A stretch of 21,374 nucleotides of DNA from Bacillota bacterium (GCA_023387655.1 JAEWHR010000165.1:1-21374); one strand, 5' to 3'. Positions 8,601 to 16,790 are shown, numbered from the stretch's first letter. Program-made: numbers and translations. Notes: generated from the letters alone by a model not told the origin.

Positions 8601-8922
8601 ATTTTTCAGTACGAATCAGGGACTGAAGAGTAGAATGTCAACAGAAGTATATTTTGAGGATTACACAGTAGAAGAATTAACACAGATTTTTTACGATATG
8701 GCACGTTCCAATTCTTTGATTGTAGAACCAGGGTTAGAGGAGTTTATACAACAAAAAATAGCAGATAGTTTACAAAGACAGAGTGATTTCGGTAATGCCA
8801 GAGGAATAAGAAATATTTATGAAAATGTACTACGAAAGCAAGCATTACGCTTATTCGATCAGGATGAGAATACTATAACAAGAGAACAATTCGTTACAAT
8901 TGTAAGAGAGGACTTTATGTAA
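5635..8922 (+). CDS. Triple AAA+ ATPase with N-terminal TPR-like domain; two CbxX/CfqX modules
   Basis: A 1095-residue cytoplasmic protein. Residues about 30-180 are TPR-like helical repeats; 185-270 is a charged linker. AAA module 1 (about 275-530) has Walker A GERGSGKT (325-332), but Walker B reads VVVIDH with His389 where the catalytic Glu should be. Module 2 (about 560-800) has GGPGTGKT (598-605) and LFIDE (D662, E663). Module 3 (about 835-1080) has GNAGTGKT (880-887) and LFIDE (D944, E945). Modules 2 and 3 are clearly homologous to each other (IFxECSRxxLxGxYQGxT, FGNARGxRN) and are of the CbxX/CfqX (SpoVK, EccA, rubisco-activase) type, which remodels protein complexes as hexameric rings. 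A TPR domain plus CbxX AAA is also the plan of EccA. GGGAGAG precedes the start; ATG 5641 has better spacing (9 bases) than ATG 5635 and may be the real start. Confidence 0.93.
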   Translation: MRMEYSHLIELRRQKKITEIAAMADYYEPNAEANIGNVLSIAEVYFQLKEYEKSILWYERAMDLGANEEDILTPLSELYRITWKNSKKWNLLYHKVVKEGFPDNQKNMVLYEKLLKEGAQEEKLINVLTSFVNEELFDLYVIELAEIYIKQDNCNEAKKLLRKVLRYSIQETYIAYSKELLEAINHGDKTYVIMNQGIRNKIYESENQSLSEDDLIITDNEKIQEVDNCKVSTNIIEDQKLNDDKSKYDLLKENKLLDLFRQNIKKSKDKKHIIKSIELLFEQVIGMQKVKEELQSFYDVLQYQNQLRTLGVGEDILIKNFIISGERGSGKTLVAGLLASMLEMFGLIDSDAIMEVNARDVIEAFSKDGNKGLIELFSELKDMVVVIDHIDRLFDDNENKMNHIGLTEGMVELMKARKDSLVFVMSGKKTAMDRFMNEDMKNLIYSRLDIPGYTTDELLEIACILAERKGFIVNNNAHRTLMKRIQIDRCSGEFANAISLESILQIAIKRKAERQRENEYDENASNLLQFEAEDFEVEDSVGENIEDLIHKLDGLTGLSSVKKEVRSKIESIIVQQNAMEIGAKRSENFGTLHMLFKGGPGTGKTTVARIIGKIYQKLGVLPKGNIFIECSRKDLVGEYQGHTAKKTHDKVIEALGGVLFIDEAYSLVSGQGDTFGIEALTTLVADIENYKDSIMVILAGYSEEIDQLIAQNPGLASRFPNEIIFEDYTIDEMTSIFSYIVRENGMVLDRNTSKVVHRLIKEKTGKRNFGNARGVRNLVELAKSSMDRRLVQMKSEGEILSRNDYDIMKVEDIESVIVQKSAQVKTLEELMEELNNMTGLSSVKRKVREMVALIKRNQLSEELNYKINNNFGSLHLVFLGNAGTGKTTVARLIGQLYEKLGVLKNGDIFVECSRTELIGQYQGQTTKRVEDKVKEAEGGILFIDEAYDLCHGNHDDYGREIVSTLLKAIEDKRDHLMVIMAGYKDKMEKFFSTNQGLKSRMSTEVYFEDYTVEELTQIFYDMARSNSLIVEPGLEEFIQQKIADSLQRQSDFGNARGIRNIYENVLRKQALRLFDQDENTITREQFVTIVREDFM

Positions 8923-8968
8923 TTATTAAAATATATGGAGATATCTTTTTATAGACCAGGAGGACAAG

Positions 8969-11566
8969 ATGGATGAGATATTGTTACGATTAGAAATTAA
9001 TCCTAAAAACAATATATTTGATATAAAAGAAGAATTAGAGGAAATGCAACTTGATATTTTATCAAAATTAGATGTCATTCAGGCAAAAATAAACAAAAGT
9101 TATAGCGATATTCAACTTGAGAAACAACTCATGAAGGACATAGAAGATATTGAAGAAAGCTTGCATTTGGTCAATTGGACTTTAAAACGTGTATCGGTTG
9201 GATTGAGTTTAACTAAATCTGACCAAGTGATAGATAATAAAGATGGAGCATCAGTATCTAAAGAGTTAGGATACTCTACTATTGATCTGAAGAACGAGAA
9301 GGATGCTGATGAGGAAACTTATGAGTATACTGATGAGGATACTGACGATGATACTGATGAGGACTTAAACTTAATATTTCATAAAGCGGTTAAATTAATC
9401 GATAATCCAGAGAGGGAATCTGATTATAAAAAAGCATTTAATCTTTTCCATAAGATTATCAAATTTGGAGGCATTAGTGGTAAAGCTGGAATTGGAAGGA
9501 TGTATTTAAAGGGGTTAGGCGTTAAGGAGGATAAGAAAAAGGCTTATACATTGATCAAGGAAGCGGCAGAATTAGGAGATCCTTATGGGCAATGTCTTAT
9601 GGGAGAATTATATGAAGATGGCATAGTCGTAGACCGGGATTTAGCTAATGCTTCAGTATGGTATTGGAAATCATCAATGCAAGAATGTGCTCGCGGACAA
9701 ACACAATTAGGGAAACTATATATAAAAGGACATGGGGTACCAAAGGATCGAGCCTATGCAATGCCATTGATTGAGAGTGCTGCGAAAAAGGAGTATGCAG
9801 AGGCAGAATATATTTTAGCTAGTTTTTATAAAAAAGAAAACGATGACTTAGATACGAATGTCTCTTTAGAATTGTATAAAAAATCAGCTATGCACGGTTT
9901 TAGTGAGGCTCAGGCAACCATTGGGGAAGTGTATCTAAATAATGCAAAATCGACTTCTGAGATTGAAGAAGCGAAGTTGTGGATTCTTAAGGCTGCTAAA
10001 AAAAATAATGCAAAAGCAGATTATTTGCTTGGCCATATGTATGATAACGGATTAGGTATGGGCAAAGATGAGGAGAAAGCAATACAGTTGTATGAACAAT
10101 CTGCTAGGGGCGGATTTGCTGATGCGCAATATGCTTTTGCGGAAGCTTATTATCATGGTAGAGTTGTGGATAAGAACTGGAAAGAGTCAGTTAAATGGTA
10201 TCAAAAAGCTGCCTATCAGGAACATGCAAAGGCTCAATATGAATTGGGACGTATGTATAGTTATGGATATGGTGTTGAAAAGGATGATGTTCAATGCTTT
10301 AATTGGATTGTGCAAGCAGGAAAAAATGGACATGCAAAAGCCAAAAATGATGTGGCCGCAGCTTACATTGACGGAGTTGTAGTAGAACAGGATTATAATG
10401 TAGCATACAAAATATTTGAAAAAGCTGCTTTAGAGGGATGTGTAGAGGCTATAAATAATTTAGGAGTGTGTAAGCGGGAAGGTATCGGTACTAAGGTAGA
10501 TATCAATGAGTCAATAAGATATTTCAAGAAGGCGATATCAAAGGGATATATCAATGGATATTCTGGGCTTGCAGTTATTTATAGTAGTGATAAATATGGA
10601 AAAGAGGACTTAATAGAAGCATATCGATGTTTCAAACTAGCAGGTGATGAACATAAAAATAGTTTGATAAATTTTATCAGGAATCATTCTTATCGGGATA
10701 ACGTTAATAGTTATAAGTTAATAAAATGGATAGCAGAAAATAGTGAACCTTCCTATTATACATCTCTTGGGGATATGAACAGGAATGGTTTAGGGACTAG
10801 GGTGAATTATAGGGAAGCATATCGATGTTACAAACTAGCAGGAGAATCTGGTTGTACTGATATGAATTTTTTATTTCTATCTCTTTCCAATGAGGATAAG
10901 GTTGAAAATTTCAGAATTATGAAAGAAATTGTAAATGATGAGGATCCCTTGGCGTATAAATGCTTGGGAGATATGTATTTTGAGGGATTGGGAACTACGA
11001 AAGATTATAAAGAAGCATATCGATGTTATAAATTAGCTGGAGCTACTTATAGAAAAAATTTAGAGCGTCTCATCTTAACGCTGTCGAAGGAAGATGAAGT
11101 TGAGAGTTTTGTACTACTTAAGAGATTAGCAGAAGGTAAGGATCCTTTCATAAATAAATGTCTTGGAGATATGTACTTTAATGGATTAGGCACTGTGAGA
11201 GATTATAAGGAAGCAAATCAGTGTTATAAAAAGGCATATGAAGGAAAATTACAAGATGTTAACTTTGTAGAATTATTCCGAAGAGTAGAGGATGCTATTA
11301 TTATGGAGATGACCTATCAGGAGAGTTTGAAGATGCTCGAAACTTCATCTTTTCAGAAGGGAATTGATACTTTAATAAAACTATCCGAACAAAAGTGTGC
11401 AGATGCTCAGATAGCTATTGGTAAGCTATATATGAATGGATATCGTCTGCCTAAGAATTTGAGACTGGCTATGTCTTATTTTAAAATGGCAAAAACTCTT
11501 AATCATGCGGAAGCAAATAAGTATATAAATGAATTAGAACTTTTGTTGAAATCCCAGAAAGGATAG
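8969..11566 (+). CDS. Sel1-repeat protein (about 15 repeats) with N-terminal domain shared with the next gene
   Basis: An 865-residue soluble protein. Residues 1 to about 82 form a helical domain (starts MDEILLRL; later NWTLKRVSVGLS) that matches the N-terminus of the next gene product. An acidic spacer (114-132) made of a T-D-E-D/T-D-D-D tandem follows. From about 140 to the end there are about 15 Sel1 units of the form A-x3-LGxxYxxGxGVxxD-x3-A-x2-WYxKAAxxG. Between about residues 550 and 760, four units follow an exact 66-residue (198-nt) period, each containing EAYRCYKLAG or a variant with an atypical partner repeat. Sel1 arrays form solenoids that scaffold protein complexes. No enzyme motif or export signal is visible. 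ATG 8969 follows CCAGGAGGA, 46 bases after the AAA+ gene, so the genes are likely co-transcribed. A role as scaffold or client adaptor for the Hsp70/AAA+ pair is inference. Confidence 0.9.
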   Translation: MDEILLRLEINPKNNIFDIKEELEEMQLDILSKLDVIQAKINKSYSDIQLEKQLMKDIEDIEESLHLVNWTLKRVSVGLSLTKSDQVIDNKDGASVSKELGYSTIDLKNEKDADEETYEYTDEDTDDDTDEDLNLIFHKAVKLIDNPERESDYKKAFNLFHKIIKFGGISGKAGIGRMYLKGLGVKEDKKKAYTLIKEAAELGDPYGQCLMGELYEDGIVVDRDLANASVWYWKSSMQECARGQTQLGKLYIKGHGVPKDRAYAMPLIESAAKKEYAEAEYILASFYKKENDDLDTNVSLELYKKSAMHGFSEAQATIGEVYLNNAKSTSEIEEAKLWILKAAKKNNAKADYLLGHMYDNGLGMGKDEEKAIQLYEQSARGGFADAQYAFAEAYYHGRVVDKNWKESVKWYQKAAYQEHAKAQYELGRMYSYGYGVEKDDVQCFNWIVQAGKNGHAKAKNDVAAAYIDGVVVEQDYNVAYKIFEKAALEGCVEAINNLGVCKREGIGTKVDINESIRYFKKAISKGYINGYSGLAVIYSSDKYGKEDLIEAYRCFKLAGDEHKNSLINFIRNHSYRDNVNSYKLIKWIAENSEPSYYTSLGDMNRNGLGTRVNYREAYRCYKLAGESGCTDMNFLFLSLSNEDKVENFRIMKEIVNDEDPLAYKCLGDMYFEGLGTTKDYKEAYRCYKLAGATYRKNLERLILTLSKEDEVESFVLLKRLAEGKDPFINKCLGDMYFNGLGTVRDYKEANQCYKKAYEGKLQDVNFVELFRRVEDAIIMEMTYQESLKMLETSSFQKGIDTLIKLSEQKCADAQIAIGKLYMNGYRLPKNLRLAMSYFKMAKTLNHAEANKYINELELLLKSQKG
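9329..9364 (+). repeat. 12-nt tandem repeat coding an acidic spacer
   Basis: Three consecutive 12-base units (ACTGATGAGGAT, ACTGACGATGAT, ACTGATGAGGAC) encode three copies of Thr followed by three acidic residues (residues 121-132 of the 8969 gene). They lie between the N-terminal domain and the Sel1 array. Confidence 0.85.
10616..11236 (+). repeat. 198-nt (66-residue) super-repeat inside the first Sel1 gene
   Basis: GAAGCATATCGATGTT starts at 10616, 10814 and 11012, and a diverged form (GAAGCAAATCAGTGTT) at 11210: spacing is exactly 198 bases each time. Each unit pairs a good Sel1 repeat (LGDMYFxGLGT-x2-DYKEAYRCYKLAG) with a degenerate helical pair. Near-identity at DNA level over the anchor suggests fairly recent tandem duplication. 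Confidence 0.85.
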
Positions 11567-11576
11567 AGTAAAAAAT

Positions 11577-14500
11577 ATGGACGAGCTTTTACAGAAGTTG
11601 AATATTTCACAGAGTATAGATATTAAATCTATTAAGAGTGAACTAGAATTAAAACAAAGAGAAGCACTAGAAATATATCATAGTCTACAAAATCAGAAAG
11701 AGAAATCAGATATTGAAAAGCAGAGAGAGAAAGCTTTAGATAGTGAACTAGAACTATATGATGAAGCAATAAACAAGATAAATTGGGCTATTAAGGCTAT
11801 GTCTGTGGGGTTAAGTAAAGAAAAGACAGAGCCTAAAGAGGAAATCAGTGAAAGAATTGTTGAAAAACGTTTTGAGGAACTTGATATAGAATACAATATA
11901 CTAGAGAATGCGAAATGTATGATAACTCCTGAATTAAACGAGTCAATTAGGACATATGAGCAATGTTATAACGCTGCAGAAGAAGGAGATTCTTTAGCAC
12001 AGCATAAATTGGCTTGCATGTATTTATCAGGGGAAAACGCACTGAAAGATTATGTAAGAGCATTGACATGGTTTCGTGCATCGGCAGAACATGGAAATGC
12101 TGACAGTATGCGTGTGTTAGGAGAGTTTTATTTTACAGGAAATCACGTGGACAAAAGTGAAGTAGAAGGTTTAAAATGGTTTATTAAAGCGGCTAAACTA
12201 GGCGATAGGGAATCTATTCATACATTGATCGACTTTTATACAAAGAAGAATGATTTTATACAACTAGAGAAAGTGTGCTACCTTGCGTTTCGCTACGATC
12301 AATCTAATATTCATGCAATAAATGGTATTATTAAAATTTGTTCCGAAATGAATACATTTAAAGAAGAAAAGAGGCTCTACGATTGGTGTTTACAAGTTGT
12401 AAATAATGAGTCTAATGAGAAGAATATTCGTGGGGATGCAGCTTATTTACTTGGTCGAATGTTTCAAGAAGGAAACTTAGCTAAACTTGATAAATTGCAA
12501 GCGAATACTTGGTATATCAAAGCATATAATTTTGGTAACAAAAGAGCAGCTTATTATCTAGGAGAATTAAGTTTTAATGGTGATGGTTTGAAAGAAGACC
12601 ATTCATTAGCATTAAAATATTTTTTAGATGCTGTGAGCCTGGAAGATGTAAAGATATATCGTAGAATTGCAGACTTATATAGAAAAGGGAAAAATGTAGA
12701 AATAAATTATCAAGAGGCATTGAATTATCTAAAAAAGGCTGTTCAAGGTGGTGACATAGAGGCTGCATACGAGATTGGTAACATCTATGAAAATGGTGAA
12801 TATGTAGAAAAGGATTATAAAGAAGCAAAAGAATGGTATTTGATTGCAGCAGAGAAGGAGGTTGCTAAGGCTCAGTATAGTTTGGCATTTCTCTATCTAA
12901 AAAATTATATTATATACGAATATTCACATTTTACGAATGAGGAGATAGGGTATAAATGGTTAAAAAAAGCTGCTAGTCAAGACTATACCCCTGCTCAAAC
13001 AGAATTAGCAAAAATTCGTATTAATAACCTGTTAACAAATGGTAGACTAAGTAAAGACACTATTGAGGAGGGTACTTTTCTATGGTTAAGTGAAGCTGCT
13101 AAGCTTGGAGATGCAAGTTCGCAGTATCTATTAGGTTTAACATATATAGAAGGAGTTCATGCTAATCAGAATCTTATGGAAGGAATTTCGTGGTTAGAAA
13201 AGTCAGCACAAAGTGGATATAAGAAAGCACAAAAGAAGTTAGGCGATATATATTATGAAGGTAAGATAGTTGAGCAGGACAAAGGTAAAGCATTCGAGTT
13301 TTTACAAATGGAAATGGGTAACCACGATATAATGTCATACATAAATGTAGGTAAAATGTATTTGTATGGTGAAGGAACAGAAAAAAACTACATGCAAGCA
13401 ATTAGCTTATTTGAAGATGCAAATAAATGTGGCGATGCATTAGTAAGTTCTCTTGCGCAGGATTATATTGGATTGTGCTATGAATTTCAAAAAGAGTATG
13501 AAGCTGCTTTGGAATGTTATTTAACTAATGTAGAAAATGATAATGCTTCTTCTATGTTCCATGTTGGTAATATGTATGAATCTGGAAAAGGGATGTATAA
13601 GAACGTTAAAGAAGCTATCGTATGGTATGAAAAGGCTGCAACCAAAGGAAATATAAATGCTATAAAACGTCTTGGAAATATTTACAAAGAGGGAATATCA
13701 GTTTCTAAAGAAATGAAAAAAGCAGAGCAGTGGTATTTAGAAGCAATTAAATTTGGAGATATTGACTCTATGCTTAGTTTAGGAGAATTGTACTATACTG
13801 AAGAAAAAAACTTTAATTCATATGAAAGAGCACTTGAATGGTACCAAAAGGCAGCAGATCAAGGTAGTATAGAAGCAATGTGTAAAATTGGTGAATTATA
13901 TGAATCAAGAAACGGTGATGGACAAGGTAAAGAGGAAGCTATTGAATGGTATCAAAAAGCTGTAGAACAAAATTATCCCCAAGCACAATATAATCTTGCT
14001 ATGATGTATATAGATGGAACAGGGATTGAAAAATCACACAGTAGAGCTTTGGAATTATTGATAGAGTCAGCGAAACAAGACTATGAAAAAGCGATACTAA
14101 AGATCATTGAGCTATATAAAGATGCGGAATCTATAGAAGTTAATCATGAAATTAGAAGAGTCGTGGATAAGCCAGAGCTTTTTATATTGCATCAAAGGTT
14201 AGCAGAAGCATGTATCAAAGACAAGGCTATGGAAGAGGATTACACACTAGCATTATATTGGGTTAAGAAAGCTATGGAACAAGGATATGCCAGATCAATA
14301 AACGCATTGGGATATATGTACAATTATGGATATGGAGTTGATGTTGATTTAGAAAAGGCTTTTACTTTATTTATGGAAGCCGCAAAACAGGAATACGTTG
14401 CAAGTTTTGCAAATGTAGGAATTAGTTATAATAAAGGAAGTGGTGTATCTAAGAATTTAGAGGAAGCGTTTTTTTACTTTAATAAGGGTGCAGAACTTGG

Positions 14501-15428
14501 TAATACACAATCGCAATATCGGCTTGGTCTTTGTTACTATCATGGAACAGGAACCAAAATAGATATGAAAAAAGCTATTTATTGGCTTACAGAGGCTAGT
14601 GATAATGGATTGATAAGTGCACATAAGGTATTGGCTAATTATTACCATGAGAAAGGAGAGAAATACTATAACTTAGAAGCGGAATATTGGCGTAGAGCTG
14701 CAGAGCAAGGAGACAGTGAAAGTCAAAAAAAGTTAGGTGACATACTTTATACGGGTAATGGTATTCCAAAGGATGTAAAAAATGCAGTAGCTTGGTATAC
14801 AAAAGCAGCAAATCAAAATGATGTTGATGCACAATATCTTCTTGCTGAAATGTATAGGAATGGAAATAACTTAGCTAGGAGTATTAATGAAGCGGTTAGG
14901 TGGTATTTAAGTGCATCAAAAAATAAACACGAAAAAGCTGCATTTACATTAGGAAATATGTATATGGAAGGAAAAGAAGTAAAACAAGATTATGGAAAGG
15001 CTCTAGAGTTACTTCTTGAAGTTGCAAAGAAGGATAATGTGAGTGCTCAAATCAAGGTCGCTGATATGTTCATGGAAGGTAAAGGTGATTCTATTAATCA
15101 CAATGAAGCTGTAAAATGGTATGAAAAAGCAGCATCAAGTGGTAGTAGTTATGTATCTAGACAGTTGGGCTATCTATATACTTTTGGAGTTAAAGTAGAG
15201 AAAAATTATGAAAAAGCTTTTCAATTATTAAGTCATTCAGATATTAGAATGTCTTCTAAAGCTACATATGCACTTGCTTATCTCTACGACAAAGGGTATG
15301 GAGTTATTAAGGATAAGGAAAAGGCATTTGAACTTTATCAAAAAGCAGCAGAACTAGGGAGTGAGGAAGCAAAGAAAGAACTAAGTTCTATTAGATTTTT
15401 ATTCCAAAAAGGGAAGGACAAAAAATAG
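11577..15428 (+). CDS. Giant Sel1-repeat protein (about 28 repeats)
   Basis: A 1283-residue soluble protein. Residues 1 to about 82 repeat the domain of the previous gene product (MDELLQKLNIS at the start, INWAIKAMSVGLS at the end), with high helix propensity and a run of E/K between. From about 130 to 1270 there are about 28 Sel1 units, most close to the consensus AxxxLGxxYxxGxGVxxDxxxAxxWYxKAAxxG, a few degraded (around residues 210-290, 430-500 and 855-890). This would fold into a very long superhelical solenoid, a typical scaffold for multi-protein assembly. No signal peptide, membrane segment or catalytic motif is visible. ATG 11577 starts 10 bases after the previous stop, and only a weak AAGGA is present 13 bases upstream, so translation probably depends on coupling. 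It is the last gene of the operon, with a terminator about 80 bases downstream. Confidence 0.9.
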   Translation: MDELLQKLNISQSIDIKSIKSELELKQREALEIYHSLQNQKEKSDIEKQREKALDSELELYDEAINKINWAIKAMSVGLSKEKTEPKEEISERIVEKRFEELDIEYNILENAKCMITPELNESIRTYEQCYNAAEEGDSLAQHKLACMYLSGENALKDYVRALTWFRASAEHGNADSMRVLGEFYFTGNHVDKSEVEGLKWFIKAAKLGDRESIHTLIDFYTKKNDFIQLEKVCYLAFRYDQSNIHAINGIIKICSEMNTFKEEKRLYDWCLQVVNNESNEKNIRGDAAYLLGRMFQEGNLAKLDKLQANTWYIKAYNFGNKRAAYYLGELSFNGDGLKEDHSLALKYFLDAVSLEDVKIYRRIADLYRKGKNVEINYQEALNYLKKAVQGGDIEAAYEIGNIYENGEYVEKDYKEAKEWYLIAAEKEVAKAQYSLAFLYLKNYIIYEYSHFTNEEIGYKWLKKAASQDYTPAQTELAKIRINNLLTNGRLSKDTIEEGTFLWLSEAAKLGDASSQYLLGLTYIEGVHANQNLMEGISWLEKSAQSGYKKAQKKLGDIYYEGKIVEQDKGKAFEFLQMEMGNHDIMSYINVGKMYLYGEGTEKNYMQAISLFEDANKCGDALVSSLAQDYIGLCYEFQKEYEAALECYLTNVENDNASSMFHVGNMYESGKGMYKNVKEAIVWYEKAATKGNINAIKRLGNIYKEGISVSKEMKKAEQWYLEAIKFGDIDSMLSLGELYYTEEKNFNSYERALEWYQKAADQGSIEAMCKIGELYESRNGDGQGKEEAIEWYQKAVEQNYPQAQYNLAMMYIDGTGIEKSHSRALELLIESAKQDYEKAILKIIELYKDAESIEVNHEIRRVVDKPELFILHQRLAEACIKDKAMEEDYTLALYWVKKAMEQGYARSINALGYMYNYGYGVDVDLEKAFTLFMEAAKQEYVASFANVGISYNKGSGVSKNLEEAFFYFNKGAELGNTQSQYRLGLCYYHGTGTKIDMKKAIYWLTEASDNGLISAHKVLANYYHEKGEKYYNLEAEYWRRAAEQGDSESQKKLGDILYTGNGIPKDVKNAVAWYTKAANQNDVDAQYLLAEMYRNGNNLARSINEAVRWYLSASKNKHEKAAFTLGNMYMEGKEVKQDYGKALELLLEVAKKDNVSAQIKVADMFMEGKGDSINHNEAVKWYEKAASSGSSYVSRQLGYLYTFGVKVEKNYEKAFQLLSHSDIRMSSKATYALAYLYDKGYGVIKDKEKAFELYQKAAELGSEEAKKELSSIRFLFQKGKDKK

Positions 15429-15505
15429 AGCTAGTTATCCTTCTTCTGTATGTGTATTATTGTACTTTATGATGTTTGTCTACATATACATAATAATTAA
15501 CTATT

Positions 15506-15547
15506 AAGAGGTTTTGGAGAAAATATTAAGCATCCAGCCTCTTTTTT
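15506..15547 (+). terminator. Rho-independent terminator ending the Hsp70/AAA+/Sel1 operon
   Basis: AAGAGG (15506-15511) pairs with CCTCTT (15538-15543), and an inner TGGA/TCCA extends the stem beyond a small internal loop. A run of six T (15542-15547) overlaps the end of the stem. It lies 78 bases after the stop at 15428. Confidence 0.75.
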
Positions 15548-15572
15548 AGTAGAAATATTTGAAAAGACAATG

Positions 15573-15578
15573 TATAAT
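15573..15578 (+). promoter_or_regulatory. Possible -10 element for the dus gene
   Basis: A perfect TATAAT preceded directly by TG lies 26 bases after the terminator. The best -35 at 17-base spacing (TAGAAA) is poor. If used, it gives a leader of about 250 bases containing the A-rich repeats at 15629-15783. Confidence 0.35.
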
Positions 15579-15628
15579 AGCGCAAGAGATTACTATACGA
15601 AATGCAATATGAGAATATCATACAGAAA

Positions 15629-15783
15629 ATAAACGTATAGTAGAAAAACAAACACTAAAGTAGATAAATAAACGTTAAAACAGGGTATAAACGAATAAAC
15701 TTTACGATAGAAAAAAAGTTAAAGCAGGTTAAGAAACGAAAAAAGATACGGTAGAAAAAGTTAAAGCAGATCAAAAGACGAGT
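15629..15783 (+). repeat. Degenerate A-rich tandem repeats (about 42-44 nt) in the dus leader
   Basis: The clearest pair starts at 15703 and 15747 (period 44): both read TACG-R-TAGAAAAA(AA)GTTAAAGCAG followed by a matching AAR-x-ACGA end. A more diverged copy (AACGTTAAAACAGG) begins near 15661, and the stretch before it (TAGTAGAAAAACAAACACTAAAG) may be another. The stretch 15548-15833 is strongly purine-rich on the + strand and holds no convincing gene. Confidence 0.55.
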
Positions 15784-15833
15784 AAATGTTTTAGTAGAAC
15801 TTATATATTCGAATAGATAAAGGAGTTTTATAT

Positions 15834-16790
15834 ATGAAGTTTTATTTTGCACCAATGGAGGGAGTAACAGGATATATTTATCGAAATATTCATCATTCTT
15901 ATTATCCTAAGGTAGACAAATATTTCACCCCATTTATTGTAGCCAATCAAAGTGTAAGCCTAAAAACCAGAGAATTACAAGATATTAAACCAGAGCATAA
16001 TCAAGGAATGAACGTAGTTCCACAGATATTAACAAACAATGCTCATGATTTTATTCAAACTTCAAAGAAGTTAAAGGAATTTGGATACGAAGAGATTAAT
16101 TTAAATCTTGGCTGCCCATCAGGAACCGTTGTTGCAAAAGGCAAGGGCTCCGGTTTTTTAGCTAGGAAGGATGACTTAAATCGATTTTTGGAAGAGGTAT
16201 TTGAAGCAAAAGTAACTAAAATATCAATAAAGACCAGAATTGGTCGTGATAATCCGGAGGAGTTTCAGGATTTAATATCAATCTATAATCAATATCCTTT
16301 GGAAGAACTAATCATACATCCAAGGATTCAAAAGGATTTTTATAAAAACACACCAAATCTTACTGTGTTTTCGGAAGGATTAAATGGAAGCAAACATGAG
16401 GTTTGTTATAATGGTGATATTTTTACGGCAAGGGATTATGAAGACTTTGTTGCAAGTTATCCACAGGTTAATGCAATAATGCTTGGCAGAGGAATTATCA
16501 CAAATCCAGCACTTATTCAAGAGATTACAACAGGTGTTGGATTAGAGAAATGTATATTAAAAGAGTTTCACGATCGATTAGTCGTAGAATATAGACGAGT
16601 TCTTTCGGGTGATCGTGATGTATTATTTAAAATGAAAGAAGTATGGCATTACTGGTCATATATATTTACGGATTATGAGAAATACAGAAAAAAGATTAGA
16701 AAATCAGAACGATTCTCAGATTATGAAAGGGCAGTAGAGAACTTATTTTTCGAACAAGAGATAAAAAAAGGAGCAGGTTATATATCATAA
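15834..16790 (+). CDS. tRNA-dihydrouridine synthase (Dus family)
   Basis: A 318-residue flavoenzyme of the Dus family, which reduces uridine to dihydrouridine in the D-loop or nearby positions of tRNA using FMN and NADPH. Visible family marks: N-terminal FAPMEGVT (FMN-binding first strand), VPQILTNN, the catalytic-loop LNLGCPSG with the active-site Cys94, KTRIG, IIHPR with the flavin-contacting His, and YNGDI and MLGRGIITNP near the phosphate-binding end. A helical C-terminal domain for tRNA contact follows (about 235-318). Length and motif order are normal. ATG 15834 follows AAAGGAG at good spacing. Which of the bacterial subgroups (DusA, B, C or the shorter clostridial types) it belongs to cannot be settled by eye. 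It is preceded by a terminator and so is independent of the upstream operon. Confidence 0.93.
   Translation: MKFYFAPMEGVTGYIYRNIHHSYYPKVDKYFTPFIVANQSVSLKTRELQDIKPEHNQGMNVVPQILTNNAHDFIQTSKKLKEFGYEEINLNLGCPSGTVVAKGKGSGFLARKDDLNRFLEEVFEAKVTKISIKTRIGRDNPEEFQDLISIYNQYPLEELIIHPRIQKDFYKNTPNLTVFSEGLNGSKHEVCYNGDIFTARDYEDFVASYPQVNAIMLGRGIITNPALIQEITTGVGLEKCILKEFHDRLVVEYRRVLSGDRDVLFKMKEVWHYWSYIFTDYEKYRKKIRKSERFSDYERAVENLFFEQEIKKGAGYIS

Noticed and set aside
10068..10382. 104-residue + strand ORF inside the first Sel1 gene
   Set aside because: Out of frame with a clearly coding Sel1 array and rich in Met and Arg, as expected of a frame shadow.
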